Below, piece after piece: positions 9,298-17,862 of a stretch of 35,713 nt of DNA (positions within the stretch are counted from its first letter, which is position 1; each line of letters starts with the position of its first letter). Both the position numbers and the translations under genes were made by a program. This DNA comes from Acidimicrobiales bacterium. GTDB taxonomy: Bacteria > Actinomycetota > Acidimicrobiia > Acidimicrobiales > SZUA-35. Below the pieces are notes generated by a model. The model searched no databases and had not been told where the DNA came from. It saw nothing but the letters and a program-made list of their open reading frames with translations. Location: contig JAHDFR010000003.1 of NCBI GenBank assembly GCA_020628065.1, positions 2,705 through 38,417 of the forward strand. Reading direction: 5' to 3'.

Positions 9298-10368
9298 ATG
9301 GCCAAAACCGAAACGCCGGATGACGGCGGTAGCCGAACCCAACTGACAGCGAGCCGACGGCCCGGTGGCTGGCGGCTATTTGTCGCGTTACTAGCCGCTT
9401 TTGCGCTGGTGTTGGCGGCCTGCGGCGGAGGTGACGACGCCGACGAGGCATCGGAGGATACCGGCGAGTCGGCAGACGACTCAGGTGCCGACGGTCTCCG
9501 AGTCGCCATTGTGGCCCCCAGCGCCGAGAACGACCTGGCGTTTACTCAGAGCATCGTTGAGGGCGTCGAGGCGCTCAGTGGCGTGTCCGAGACCGCCATC
9601 ACCCCCGGCACGTTTGTGGTTGAAGACGCTGCAACCGCTATTCGTGACTACGCAGCCGACGGCTTTGATCTTGTTATCGCCCACGGCTCGCAGTACGGCG
9701 GTCCTCTACAGGAGATCGCTCAGGAGTTCCCCGACACGGCCTTTGCCTGGGGCACGGCGGTTGACACCTTCGATCTGGACAACGTCTCCGCCTACACCGC
9801 AGCATCCGATCAGGGTGGCTATGTACTAGGTGCTTTGGCGGCCTCCATGTGTTCCAAGATCGGCATCGTCGGTCCTATCGCCGTCGGCGACGCCAAGCTC
9901 TATGTCGACGGATTCACCCTCGGTGCCCAGGACAACGGTGCCGAGGTCGACGTTGTCTACACCGAGTCGTTCTCCGACACTCAGCTGGCCTCAGAGACGG
10001 CCACCGCATTTGTTGAAAACGGCGCCGACTGCCTGACTGGTACCGCTCAGATGACTGTTGGTGCGATAGGTGTTGCCGAGCAGGAGGGCCTGCTGTGGTT
10101 TGGTACCCAGTCCGATCAGACCTCGGCTGCAGCCGACGGTGTGGTTGTGGCCAACCAGGTCTATCAGTGGGAAGTCGTGCTTCAAGACCTGGTTGACGAC
10201 GTGGCCGGTGGCGCCACCGGCGGCTCGGTCTACGCCATCGACCTCGACAATGGCGGCCTCACCATTGAGTACGGAAACGTCGACGCCGGCGATGACATGA
10301 CTTCGGCGGTCGATGCCGCCAGTTCAGCGGTCCTGGCCGGCGAAGTGGAGACCATGATCGAGGGCTAG
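9298..10368 (+). CDS. BMP-family substrate-binding lipoprotein
   Basis: Lipobox LVLAAC-GGG; BMP-like LRVAIVAPSAENDLAFTQSIVEGVEAL, FDLVIAHGSQYGGPLQEIAQEFPDTAFAWG; strong GGAGGAG RBS at about 9283-9289. Confidence 0.9.
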   Translation: MAKTETPDDGGSRTQLTASRRPGGWRLFVALLAAFALVLAACGGGDDADEASEDTGESADDSGADGLRVAIVAPSAENDLAFTQSIVEGVEALSGVSETAITPGTFVVEDAATAIRDYAADGFDLVIAHGSQYGGPLQEIAQEFPDTAFAWGTAVDTFDLDNVSAYTAASDQGGYVLGALAASMCSKIGIVGPIAVGDAKLYVDGFTLGAQDNGAEVDVVYTESFSDTQLASETATAFVENGADCLTGTAQMTVGAIGVAEQEGLLWFGTQSDQTSAAADGVVVANQVYQWEVVLQDLVDDVAGGATGGSVYAIDLDNGGLTIEYGNVDAGDDMTSAVDAASSAVLAGEVETMIEG

Positions 10369-10386
10369 TCATCGGCCTGGAAGCAT

Positions 10387-10423
10387 GTGGTGTCGGGTCG
10401 GGTTGCGCTCGACCCGACACCAC
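10387..10423 (+). other. Intercistronic hairpin between BMP lipoprotein and ATPase genes
   Basis: GTGGTGTCGGGTCG (10387-10400)/CGACCCGACACCAC (10410-10423): 14-bp perfect stem, 9-nt loop, no following T-tract, 19 nt after the SBP stop. Confidence 0.75.
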
Positions 10424-10489
10424 GCACCGATCGATATTCGGACCGAAGCTTCTCTCGATGATTCGACGTTCAGCCGCCATCCATCAACC

Positions 10490-12133
10490 ATGACAACTCA
10501 ACCTGAGAACGGCCCCGAGGCCGAAACAAACAGCGGCTCAACATCCGCATCCGGCACGTCGGTTGCCAACACGTCGGTTTCAGGCGCGCTGTTGGAGATG
10601 CGGGGGATAACAAAGCGATTCCCAGGCGTGTTGGCCAACGACTCTGTCAGCTTCGATGTTCAAGGCGGCGAAGTTCACACCCTCCTGGGGGAGAACGGCG
10701 CGGGCAAGAGCACGTTGATGAAGATTCTCTTCGGGATGTACAGCGCCGATGCCGGCGAGGTGCTTCTGGAAGGTCGTCCGGTAGACGTGTCGTCACCGTC
10801 AGCCGCCATCGAAGCCGGGATCGGGATGATCCATCAGCACTTCATGCTGGTTCCCACCTTGACGGTGACCGAAAATGTTGCTCTCGGTTTGCCCCACGGC
10901 GTGCGCCCTGATCTTGATGTCGTTCGTAGCCGGGTTGGTGAGCTGTCCGAGCAGTACGGCTTGGCCGTCGATCCCGATGTGTATGTTTGGCAGCTGGCGG
11001 TCGGCGAGCGCCAGCGGGTCGAGATACTGAAGGCCCTCTACCGAGAGATCCGACTGTTGGTGTTGGATGAACCTACGGCGGTTCTGACTCCTCAAGAGGT
11101 GGATGACTTCTTTGTCACCTTGCGGGCATTGGCCGATGATGGGAGAGGTTTGATCTTCATCTCTCACAAGCTGCACGAGGTGATGGCTCTCTCCGACCGA
11201 ATCACGGTTCTTCGGGACGGTCGGGTGGTCGGCTCCACCACACCGGGGGAGACCGATCGTCAGGAGTTGGCGGAAATGATGGTTGGCCGCCAGGTGAAGT
11301 TGGCCTCCGTTCAGCGTCAACCGGCCGACTCGTCCGGCGAGAGCAACCCGGCAGATCTCGACTACGACGCCCGTCCGGCCAACGACGCTCGTTTGGTTGT
11401 CACGGCGCTGGATGTGGCCGGAGACAGAGACGGAGTTCCTCCGGCTGTTAGAGGTCTGAGTCTGGAAGTGGCGCCTGGAGAGATTCTGGGGGTGGCCGGG
11501 GTGTCGGGCAACGGGCAGCGGGAGTTGGCCGAAGCCATTGCCGGTCTTCGCCGACCGCTGACCGGTTCCATCACGCTCGACGGATTCGAACTGGTCGGTG
11601 CATCCCCGCAACGGATCAGGCGGTCGGGCTTGTCGTTTGTACCGGAAGAACGGATGCGCGACGGTGCCATCGGTGACTTCTCCGTCTCGGAGAACCTCAT
11701 GTTGGTCGACCACGGTGAGCCTGCCCACGCAGTCCGAGGTTGGCTGAAGCTTGGTGCGCTAAACAAACGAGCGGTCGATTTGGTTGATCGCTATCAGATC
11801 AAGACGCCGGATGTGTCAACCCCGACCAGCTCACTGTCGGGCGGCAACATTCAAAAGATGATCATGGCCAGGGAGTTGTCTTCCGGGCCGTCGGTGCTGT
11901 TGGCGGCACAGCCGACCAGAGGCGTGGATGTTGGTGCCGCCGAATACATTCACGAGCGGCTGCTGGCGCAACGCGATGAAGGCACCGCCGTCATTGTTAT
12001 CTCTGAAGATCTCGATGAAGTCCTCGCCCTGGCTGATCGGATCATGGTGATGTTTGAAGGTCGAGTGGTGGGAACTGTTCATCGTGACCGATGCACTGTT
12101 GAACAGCTCGGCCTGATGATGGCTGGCGGGTAG
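10490..12133 (+). CDS. ABC transporter ATP-binding protein, duplicated NBD (nucleoside/sugar type)
   Basis: Walker A GENGAGKST in NBD1; NBD2 has degenerate Walker A (GVSGNGQREL) and signature LSGGNIQKMIMAREL. Start ATG 10490 likely. Confidence 0.93.
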   Translation: MTTQPENGPEAETNSGSTSASGTSVANTSVSGALLEMRGITKRFPGVLANDSVSFDVQGGEVHTLLGENGAGKSTLMKILFGMYSADAGEVLLEGRPVDVSSPSAAIEAGIGMIHQHFMLVPTLTVTENVALGLPHGVRPDLDVVRSRVGELSEQYGLAVDPDVYVWQLAVGERQRVEILKALYREIRLLVLDEPTAVLTPQEVDDFFVTLRALADDGRGLIFISHKLHEVMALSDRITVLRDGRVVGSTTPGETDRQELAEMMVGRQVKLASVQRQPADSSGESNPADLDYDARPANDARLVVTALDVAGDRDGVPPAVRGLSLEVAPGEILGVAGVSGNGQRELAEAIAGLRRPLTGSITLDGFELVGASPQRIRRSGLSFVPEERMRDGAIGDFSVSENLMLVDHGEPAHAVRGWLKLGALNKRAVDLVDRYQIKTPDVSTPTSSLSGGNIQKMIMARELSSGPSVLLAAQPTRGVDVGAAEYIHERLLAQRDEGTAVIVISEDLDEVLALADRIMVMFEGRVVGTVHRDRCTVEQLGLMMAGG

Positions 12134-12143
12134 CGCTTCGCTG

Positions 12144-12635
12144 TCAGGACTTGCTTGTCACCTCTGAGCGAAGCAAACCGGCAACCGAGCGCCTAAGCGG
12201 CGACGACAGCGCCAGCTGGGTGGACAGCTCGGAAACCTGCTCGATCGATGCAACGGTCTGAAGGATCTCGTGGAGATCATCGTTGGATCGGGCGGCCACG
12301 GCGAGAAGAAGGTCGCCTCGACCGGTCACAACATGAGCTTCCAGCACTTCCGGTATCCGTTTCAGCTCAGCCAGCACTTCATCTAGCTGTCCTTGCAAAA
12401 TCGAGACCGTGGTGAAGGCCTTGACCGGAAAACCTGCCTTTCCCGGATCGATCTCCGGGCCATACCCCTCGAGGATCTTGTCTCGGCGGAGGCGCTCCAG
12501 CCGAGCGTGCACGGTGCCGCGAGCGATGGACAGCGTCCGCGCCAGTTCCGATACCGAAGGTCGAAGAGCTGTATCCAGAGCAGCCAGGATTCTGGTGTCG
12601 ATGGAGTCCACGCTGCGTTCTAGTTGGTCCTTCAT
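12144..12635 (-). CDS. Lrp/AsnC-family transcriptional regulator
   Basis: MKDQLERSVDSIDTRILAALDTALRPSVSELARTLSIARGTVHARLERLRRDKILEGYGPEIDPGKAGFPVKAF: AsnC HTH plus RAM domain. ORF start 12728 likely too long. Confidence 0.88.
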   Translation of the reverse strand: MKDQLERSVDSIDTRILAALDTALRPSVSELARTLSIARGTVHARLERLRRDKILEGYGPEIDPGKAGFPVKAFTTVSILQGQLDEVLAELKRIPEVLEAHVVTGRGDLLLAVAARSNDDLHEILQTVASIEQVSELSTQLALSSPLRRSVAGLLRSEVTSKS

Positions 12636-12830
12636 CTTCGGCGTCCTCCTGAGGCCGGAGCCCTTGCCGAGTGACAACTTGGTCATCGAGAGCCGTGACT
12701 CGTTGATCTTACTGACCAATTCGATCAATCTACTAGCCAGAAGCAGTCAATTTGTATGCCTCTATGGACGTTTCGCACCAGATTGTTCGAACATGGTGTC
12801 ACGTCACTCCAACCGCCCGAAAGGTACGAC

Positions 12831-13460
12831 ATGAGCACTCACCTGAAGAAGGTCGATCACATCACCTACGCCTGCGAGCACGGAGCGATTGAGAAGTGGT
12901 GCTGGTTCCACACCGAGGTGGAGGGTGGCACGCTAATCAACCGCATTGACGACGTCCGTCCCGACGACCCTGACTCCAGTATGAAGATTTGGTGCATCGA
13001 CTACGGCGACTTCGGGGTTGCTCTCATCGAAGGCATCGACCGTGCCAAAAAGTCGCAGGTCACCAAGTTTGTAGAGCGTCACGGTGACCACGCCGTCCAA
13101 CACGTGGCCTACGACACCCACGACCTCAACAAGTTCACCGATCACCTGAAGGACATGGGCGGGACGCCCAGAGGCGAGACCCTCGTCCGACACGACGGAT
13201 TTGGCATTCTGAAGCAGATGTTCGCCCGGGGCTACGCCGAAGGCGACGCGGCCGAAGCCAGCTTCCCGGAATACGTCCAGCGGCCACAACCGGGCGACAC
13301 GGCCGACGAGGTGGCCATCACCTTCGCTGAGGAGACCGGCAAGGGCTTCTACGACCAAATCGAAGACGCCGTCGAAGCGGGTGACCAGGAACCGTTCTTC
13401 GATTTCAGCCGGATGCCGGCCGATTGGGCTGTTCCAACTCCGACTCCTAAGGGGAGCTAG
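12831..13460 (+). CDS. VOC-superfamily protein related to 4-hydroxyphenylpyruvate dioxygenase (C-terminal-like module only)
   Basis: VDHITYACEHGAIEKWCWFHTEVEGG, SQVTKFVERHGDHAVQHVAYDTHDL, SFPEYVQRPQPG: three candidate Fe ligands H/H/E; about 209 aa versus about 350+ for full HPPD. Preceded by GAAAGG RBS. Confidence 0.75.
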   Translation: MSTHLKKVDHITYACEHGAIEKWCWFHTEVEGGTLINRIDDVRPDDPDSSMKIWCIDYGDFGVALIEGIDRAKKSQVTKFVERHGDHAVQHVAYDTHDLNKFTDHLKDMGGTPRGETLVRHDGFGILKQMFARGYAEGDAAEASFPEYVQRPQPGDTADEVAITFAEETGKGFYDQIEDAVEAGDQEPFFDFSRMPADWAVPTPTPKGS

Positions 13461-13562
13461 CACCGTCGGTACCGACTGTCGTCTAGTGACGAGCCGGCGG
13501 CGCTAGGTCTCCGGCTGAGGGATCTGGTCGCGAAGCGGCGTTGGACCGATGCCAACGCTAAG

Positions 13563-14357
13563 GTGTTGGCCGTGGGCGACGGAGCAGGCGGTCGACGGCG
13601 AGGCCAGCGTTCCCGGCACGGTGATGTCGAGATCTGGGACGGGTGCGAACCTGGCATCGTCATGCTCCATGACGGGCTCGGTTCGGTCGCTCAATGGCGC
13701 TCCGTGCCGGAGATGATCAACGCCCGGACGGGCGCCATGGTCATGGTCTACAACCGGCCGGGCCATGGCACGGCAAGGCCAATCCCGTCGGGCCCATGGC
13801 CGGTGTCATGGATGCACGACGAAGCGAGGCGCCTTGTTGCCCTATTGGAGGCGTCTCGTGTAGACAAACCGTTGCTGGTTGGTCACTCCGACGGCGGTTC
13901 TATAGCGCTACTGGCTGCTGCCGCAGGTCTGCCCGTATCCGGAGTGGTGGCGCTGGCCCCTCATAGCTTCGTCGAGCCGGTTTGCGCCGAAGCGATCTCG
14001 GCCATGCGAGCCAATCGCCAGCCTATTGTCGATGGTCTGGCCTCGTTCCACTCCGACTCGTCGGCGCTGTTCGAGGCGTGGTCGTCGGTGTGGGTGAGCG
14101 CCGAGTTTGCCTCCTGGGATATAAGAGATGAGCTGGCTTCGGTTGATTCGCCTTGTGTCGTTGTCCAGGGCGACAGCGACGAGTACGCCACCGACATGCA
14201 GCTGGCCGAGACTACGACCGCCATCAACGTCGGCTCCATGCCAGGATCCGAGGTGGCCGAGGCTCAGCTTTGGCCGGGGGTGGGACATCTCGTTCACCAC
14301 GAAGCTCCCGACGCGGTTGTCGACCTGGTGGCGTCGATGTTCAATCAGCACGCCTGA
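13563..14357 (+). CDS. Alpha/beta hydrolase
   Basis: Nucleophile elbow VGHSDGGSIAL, acid region VVQGDSDEYA, His in WPGVGHLVHHEAPDAV. Exact start uncertain. Confidence 0.82.
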   Translation: MLAVGDGAGGRRRGQRSRHGDVEIWDGCEPGIVMLHDGLGSVAQWRSVPEMINARTGAMVMVYNRPGHGTARPIPSGPWPVSWMHDEARRLVALLEASRVDKPLLVGHSDGGSIALLAAAAGLPVSGVVALAPHSFVEPVCAEAISAMRANRQPIVDGLASFHSDSSALFEAWSSVWVSAEFASWDIRDELASVDSPCVVVQGDSDEYATDMQLAETTTAINVGSMPGSEVAEAQLWPGVGHLVHHEAPDAVVDLVASMFNQHA

Positions 14358-14364
14358 CGAATAG

Positions 14365-14409
14365 TCGGCCCCCTGTCCGAAGAGACGTTCGGCGTGGACA
14401 GGGGGCCGA
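14365..14409. terminator. Strong inverted repeat after hydrolase gene (terminator-like)
   Basis: TCGGCCCCCTGTCC (14365-14378)/GGACAGGGGGCCGA (14396-14409): 14-bp perfect stem; no U-tract. Confidence 0.6.
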
Positions 14410-14646
14410 GAAGCCCAACCCCAAAACCGAGGCGACCGAATGCAGGCGACGGTCGGCGGATCCGAGGCTGGATGTGAGGGCCCGAAGCGGCGGGAGGAAA
14501 GGTTTGCATGGACCCTCGGTATGTAACCGCCATCCTAGACCGACATGCGACCAGGCCGGTGGTATCTGGTGACAATTGCCTGTGGTTGCCTGTTCTGTTG
14601 TTTGTTGGCTGCCAGGTGTCGAGTGAGGGTCAACTACGCTAGTGAG

Positions 14647-15090
14647 ATGCCGATCAGCGGAGACTACGAACCAAGCACCTGGCAGTGGGTGGCCGACCAG
14701 GCCGCCGAATACGAGGCGTCAGGGGGGACCAAAGCCAACACGTTGCGTGACACCGGTATCCCGATCATTGTCATGACGACCGTTGGTCACCGAACCGGCA
14801 AGGTTCGCAAAGTGCCCCTCATGCGAGTCGAGCATGAAGGCTCGTACGCTCTGATCGGATCCAAAGGTGGGGCTCCTGAGCATCCTGGTTGGTATCACAA
14901 CCTGATGGCTGACTCGACGGTGATGATTCAGGATGGCCCGGCGCCGTTTGACGCCGAGGCTCGACTGGTAGCTGGAGCTGAACGTCAGGCCTGGTGGGAT
15001 CGAGCTGTCGAGGTGTTCGCCCCTTACGCCGAATATCAAGCCAAAGCCGATCGGGAGATTCCGGTGTTTGTGGCCTCGCCTGTCGATTGA
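14647..15090 (+). CDS. Deazaflavin (F420)-dependent nitroreductase family protein
   Basis: IVMTTVGHRTGKVRKVPLMRVEHEGSYALIGSKGGAPEHPGWYHNLMAD is typical of the DDN/F420 nitroreductase family; ATG 14647 preferred to 14545. Confidence 0.88.
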   Translation: MPISGDYEPSTWQWVADQAAEYEASGGTKANTLRDTGIPIIVMTTVGHRTGKVRKVPLMRVEHEGSYALIGSKGGAPEHPGWYHNLMADSTVMIQDGPAPFDAEARLVAGAERQAWWDRAVEVFAPYAEYQAKADREIPVFVASPVD

Positions 15091-15106
15091 CGATCGTCAC
15101 CGGCCA

Positions 15107-16474
15107 CTAGCCGTTGCTGGAGCGTTCCGATGATGCTGAGGCTTTGCGAACCTCTCGGAATGCGACGTTTTTATCCAGCTCTGGTTCCTTCGGCAGTCCG
15201 AGGATGCGCTCACCGATGATATTGCGCTGAATCTGGTCTGTGCCGCCACCGATTGAGGTGAAGAAGGCGTTCAGTAGCGAGTAGGTGGCATCGGCTGAAC
15301 GGGGCGAGTCCGACCCACCGATCATGCCTTCGGCTCCAAGCAGTTCTTTCTCCAAGCTCCCGGCGTCGTGGAGGATGCGGCTCATGGCCAGCTTGCCCAG
15401 CGACACGACCGGTGAAGATGTTCCCTGGGTCAGAGCCGCCTTTCCCCGCCGGTTGTTCCAGTCGTTTACGGTGACGAGCAGGTGCAACTTCATCAGGCTC
15501 TGCCGGACCATCGGGTCGTTCGACTTGCCGACACTATGGGCCAGCGCCACCAGAGACAGGTCTGGGGTTGGGGCGTCGCCGTCGGTGAAGGCCGCTTTAG
15601 GTCGGGCGCTTGCGGCACCGTTGTTCGACTTGCCGGTGTCGCCACCGGAGGCGTTTGACCGTTGCTTGGCCACGACCTCACCCATCCACGCTCGTTCGTA
15701 GGCCAATGCGGTCTGTAGGACTCCCCAGCCTTTGTTCATCTCTCCCAGCAGATTTTCGGCCGGGACCCGTGCCTCGGTAATGAATACTTCGTTGAAGCGG
15801 GCATCACCGGTTGCCTGCCGGAGTGGTCGAACCTCCACCCCGGTCTGTTTCATCGGCAGGAAGAAGAAGCTGAGGCCGCGATGTTTGGGGACGTCCCAGT
15901 CGGTGCGGGCAATTAGGAAGGCGTAGTCGGCGTGTCTGCCGTTTGACGTCCAGACTTTCTGGCCCGTTACGACGAACTCGTCGCCGTCGAGGATCCCCGT
16001 GGTCTGAGCGGCGGCCAGGTCTGAACCAGCACCCGGTTCGCTGTAGAGCAGGCACATTTGGATCTCGCCCAACAGGAGAGCCCGCAGGTGACGGGCCTTC
16101 AGTTCGTCACTACCGAAGGTGAGAACCGTGTTGGACCATAGATTGTGTTTGTCGGCTCCGGCGCCGAAGGCACCGACCGAACGAAACTCGTCTATAACGG
16201 CAGTGGTCAGCGTCGGGTCGAGGCCCTTGCCAAACCACTGGGTGGGCCAACTTGGAGCAGCCCAGCCCGAGTCAACCACCGTGGCCAGCCACTGGTCTGG
16301 ATCCATCGTCGGGTCCCAGTGGTTTTGAAGCCAGTGCCGGACGTCGCCTCTGACCTGCTGTTCGGTTGTCGCCGCCGTTGCTGTCTGAGCCATGCCCTCC
16401 ATGTTCGCAGGCGGGGCAGAGGCCGTCACCTCCGAGGTGTCGTCGGCATTGATGTATGTGGCGTCATTGCTCAA
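15107..16474 (-). CDS. Acyl-CoA dehydrogenase
   Basis: LLYSEPGAGSDLAAAQT, DEFVVTGQKVWTSNGRHADYAFLIARTD, C-terminal GGGTDQIQRNIIGERILGLPKEP. Confidence 0.92.
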   Translation of the reverse strand: MSNDATYINADDTSEVTASAPPANMEGMAQTATAATTEQQVRGDVRHWLQNHWDPTMDPDQWLATVVDSGWAAPSWPTQWFGKGLDPTLTTAVIDEFRSVGAFGAGADKHNLWSNTVLTFGSDELKARHLRALLLGEIQMCLLYSEPGAGSDLAAAQTTGILDGDEFVVTGQKVWTSNGRHADYAFLIARTDWDVPKHRGLSFFFLPMKQTGVEVRPLRQATGDARFNEVFITEARVPAENLLGEMNKGWGVLQTALAYERAWMGEVVAKQRSNASGGDTGKSNNGAASARPKAAFTDGDAPTPDLSLVALAHSVGKSNDPMVRQSLMKLHLLVTVNDWNNRRGKAALTQGTSSPVVSLGKLAMSRILHDAGSLEKELLGAEGMIGGSDSPRSADATYSLLNAFFTSIGGGTDQIQRNIIGERILGLPKEPELDKNVAFREVRKASASSERSSNG

Positions 16475-16503
16475 GCGTTTGCTCGACGCGCCTCGTCCAA
16501 CCT

Positions 16504-17643
16504 TTAGTGCGTGGCGCTGGCCACCGCACCGGTTGATTCTCTGACCATAAGCTCCGGTTTGACCACCACTTCGTGGTCGGAGTCGGGATCGTCGATCGCC
16601 GCCACCAGTTGTTGGATGAGAAGTTGGCCAAGCCGTTCGACTGGCTGATGCAGGGTGGTCAGGGTTGGGGAGATGAATCTGGCCAAGCTGACGTCGTCAA
16701 AGCCGACGATGCTGATGTCGTCCGGAACGCGAAGCCCGTGCCCGAGAAGGGCGGCCAGGGCACCGATGGCCAGCTGGTCGTTGAACCCGATTACCGCGGT
16801 TGGCGGCGGCTCTGCTGCCAGCAGTGCCTCCATGGCACTTCGGCCTCCGTCCTCCTGGAAGCTTTCGGCTGTTGTGATCAAGCTTGGGTCGACCGGGAGA
16901 CCGTGCCTGGTCAGCGCGTCGGTGAAGTGGATCAGGCGTCGGTCGCTGATGGCATATCCCGCAGGGAGGGCGATGGCCCCGATGCGTCGGTGGCCCAACT
17001 CGACCAGGTGGCCAACGGCGGAGTCGAGGCTGTCTTCGGCCCCAACCACTCGCCGGTACGGGCCGTCGACCACCGGTCGGCCGAGGGTTACGAAAGGTAC
17101 GCCGGCGCTGGAGAGAAAGGCCACTCTCGGGTCTTTGGTTTGAAGTCGGAGCAGAACGTAGCCGTCGGCTCGTTTGTGGCGAACGCTTCTTTCCAGGGCA
17201 GCCACCGGGTCTTCGTCGACGGTGGGGGAGAACAGAAGCATTTCGAACCCGTGCCGGGAAACCTCATCGACCATCGCCGTGAGGAGGTCGCCGAGGAATG
17301 GGTCAGAGAATCTTTGGGTGGTCGATGTTAGGAGTACCCCGATTGTCTGGGTTCCGCTGCCGGGGTCTTTGAGTCGCCTGGCAGCCAGATTCGGTACATA
17401 TCCGAGTTCGTCGGCTGCCGCCAGTGCCCGCCGGCGCGAGTCTTCGGCTACGTCACTGTGGCCGTTCAACGCTCGTGATGTCTGGGTCACCGAGAGGCCG
17501 GCCCTGCCTGCCACGTCGCGCAGCGTCGGCCTTCCGTTGTTGGAACCGGATTTGCCGGTACCGGCGTTTGCGGCGGCTGATTCGGCCCGAGGTAGTTCTG
17601 TTGCCGTTGGGGCGTTCACTGTCGGCTCGGTCACCGTTGACAT
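16504..17643 (-). CDS. LacI-family transcriptional regulator
   Basis: HTH TLRDVAGRAGLSVTQTSRALNGHSDVAEDSRRRALAAADELGYVPNLAARRL and periplasmic-binding-like effector domain (IVGFDDVSLARFISPTLTTLHQP). Confidence 0.93.
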   Translation of the reverse strand: MSTVTEPTVNAPTATELPRAESAAANAGTGKSGSNNGRPTLRDVAGRAGLSVTQTSRALNGHSDVAEDSRRRALAAADELGYVPNLAARRLKDPGSGTQTIGVLLTSTTQRFSDPFLGDLLTAMVDEVSRHGFEMLLFSPTVDEDPVAALERSVRHKRADGYVLLRLQTKDPRVAFLSSAGVPFVTLGRPVVDGPYRRVVGAEDSLDSAVGHLVELGHRRIGAIALPAGYAISDRRLIHFTDALTRHGLPVDPSLITTAESFQEDGGRSAMEALLAAEPPPTAVIGFNDQLAIGALAALLGHGLRVPDDISIVGFDDVSLARFISPTLTTLHQPVERLGQLLIQQLVAAIDDPDSDHEVVVKPELMVRESTGAVASATH

Positions 17644-17816
17644 CCTGAAGGTTGTGCTTGGAAGTATTCCTTGGCCTCGATGCCTTCCGGCGTCAAGGAC
17701 TTGACGATCAGATTTCCCCGGTTGGCAAGCCTACTTGGGGCGTTGTCCGGTGTTGTTGATCTTCGACTCAAGTAGAGCTTGCCAGGCGGCTCGCTTCTTG
17801 GTATGTTTCTTCCTGT

Positions 17817-17832
17817 TCCGAAACGTTTCGGA
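17817..17832. promoter_or_regulatory. Putative LacI-family operator
   Basis: TCCGAAACGTTTCGGA, perfect 16-bp palindrome with central CG, about 30 bp upstream of the SBP ATG and divergent from the LacI gene. Confidence 0.75.
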
Positions 17833-17862
17833 CACTTTAGCTCAAACTAAAGGGGAGTGGAT

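Noticed and set aside
10799-11728. 309-aa minus-strand ORF inside the ABC ATPase
   Set aside because: Shadow ORF antisense to conserved NBD motifs.
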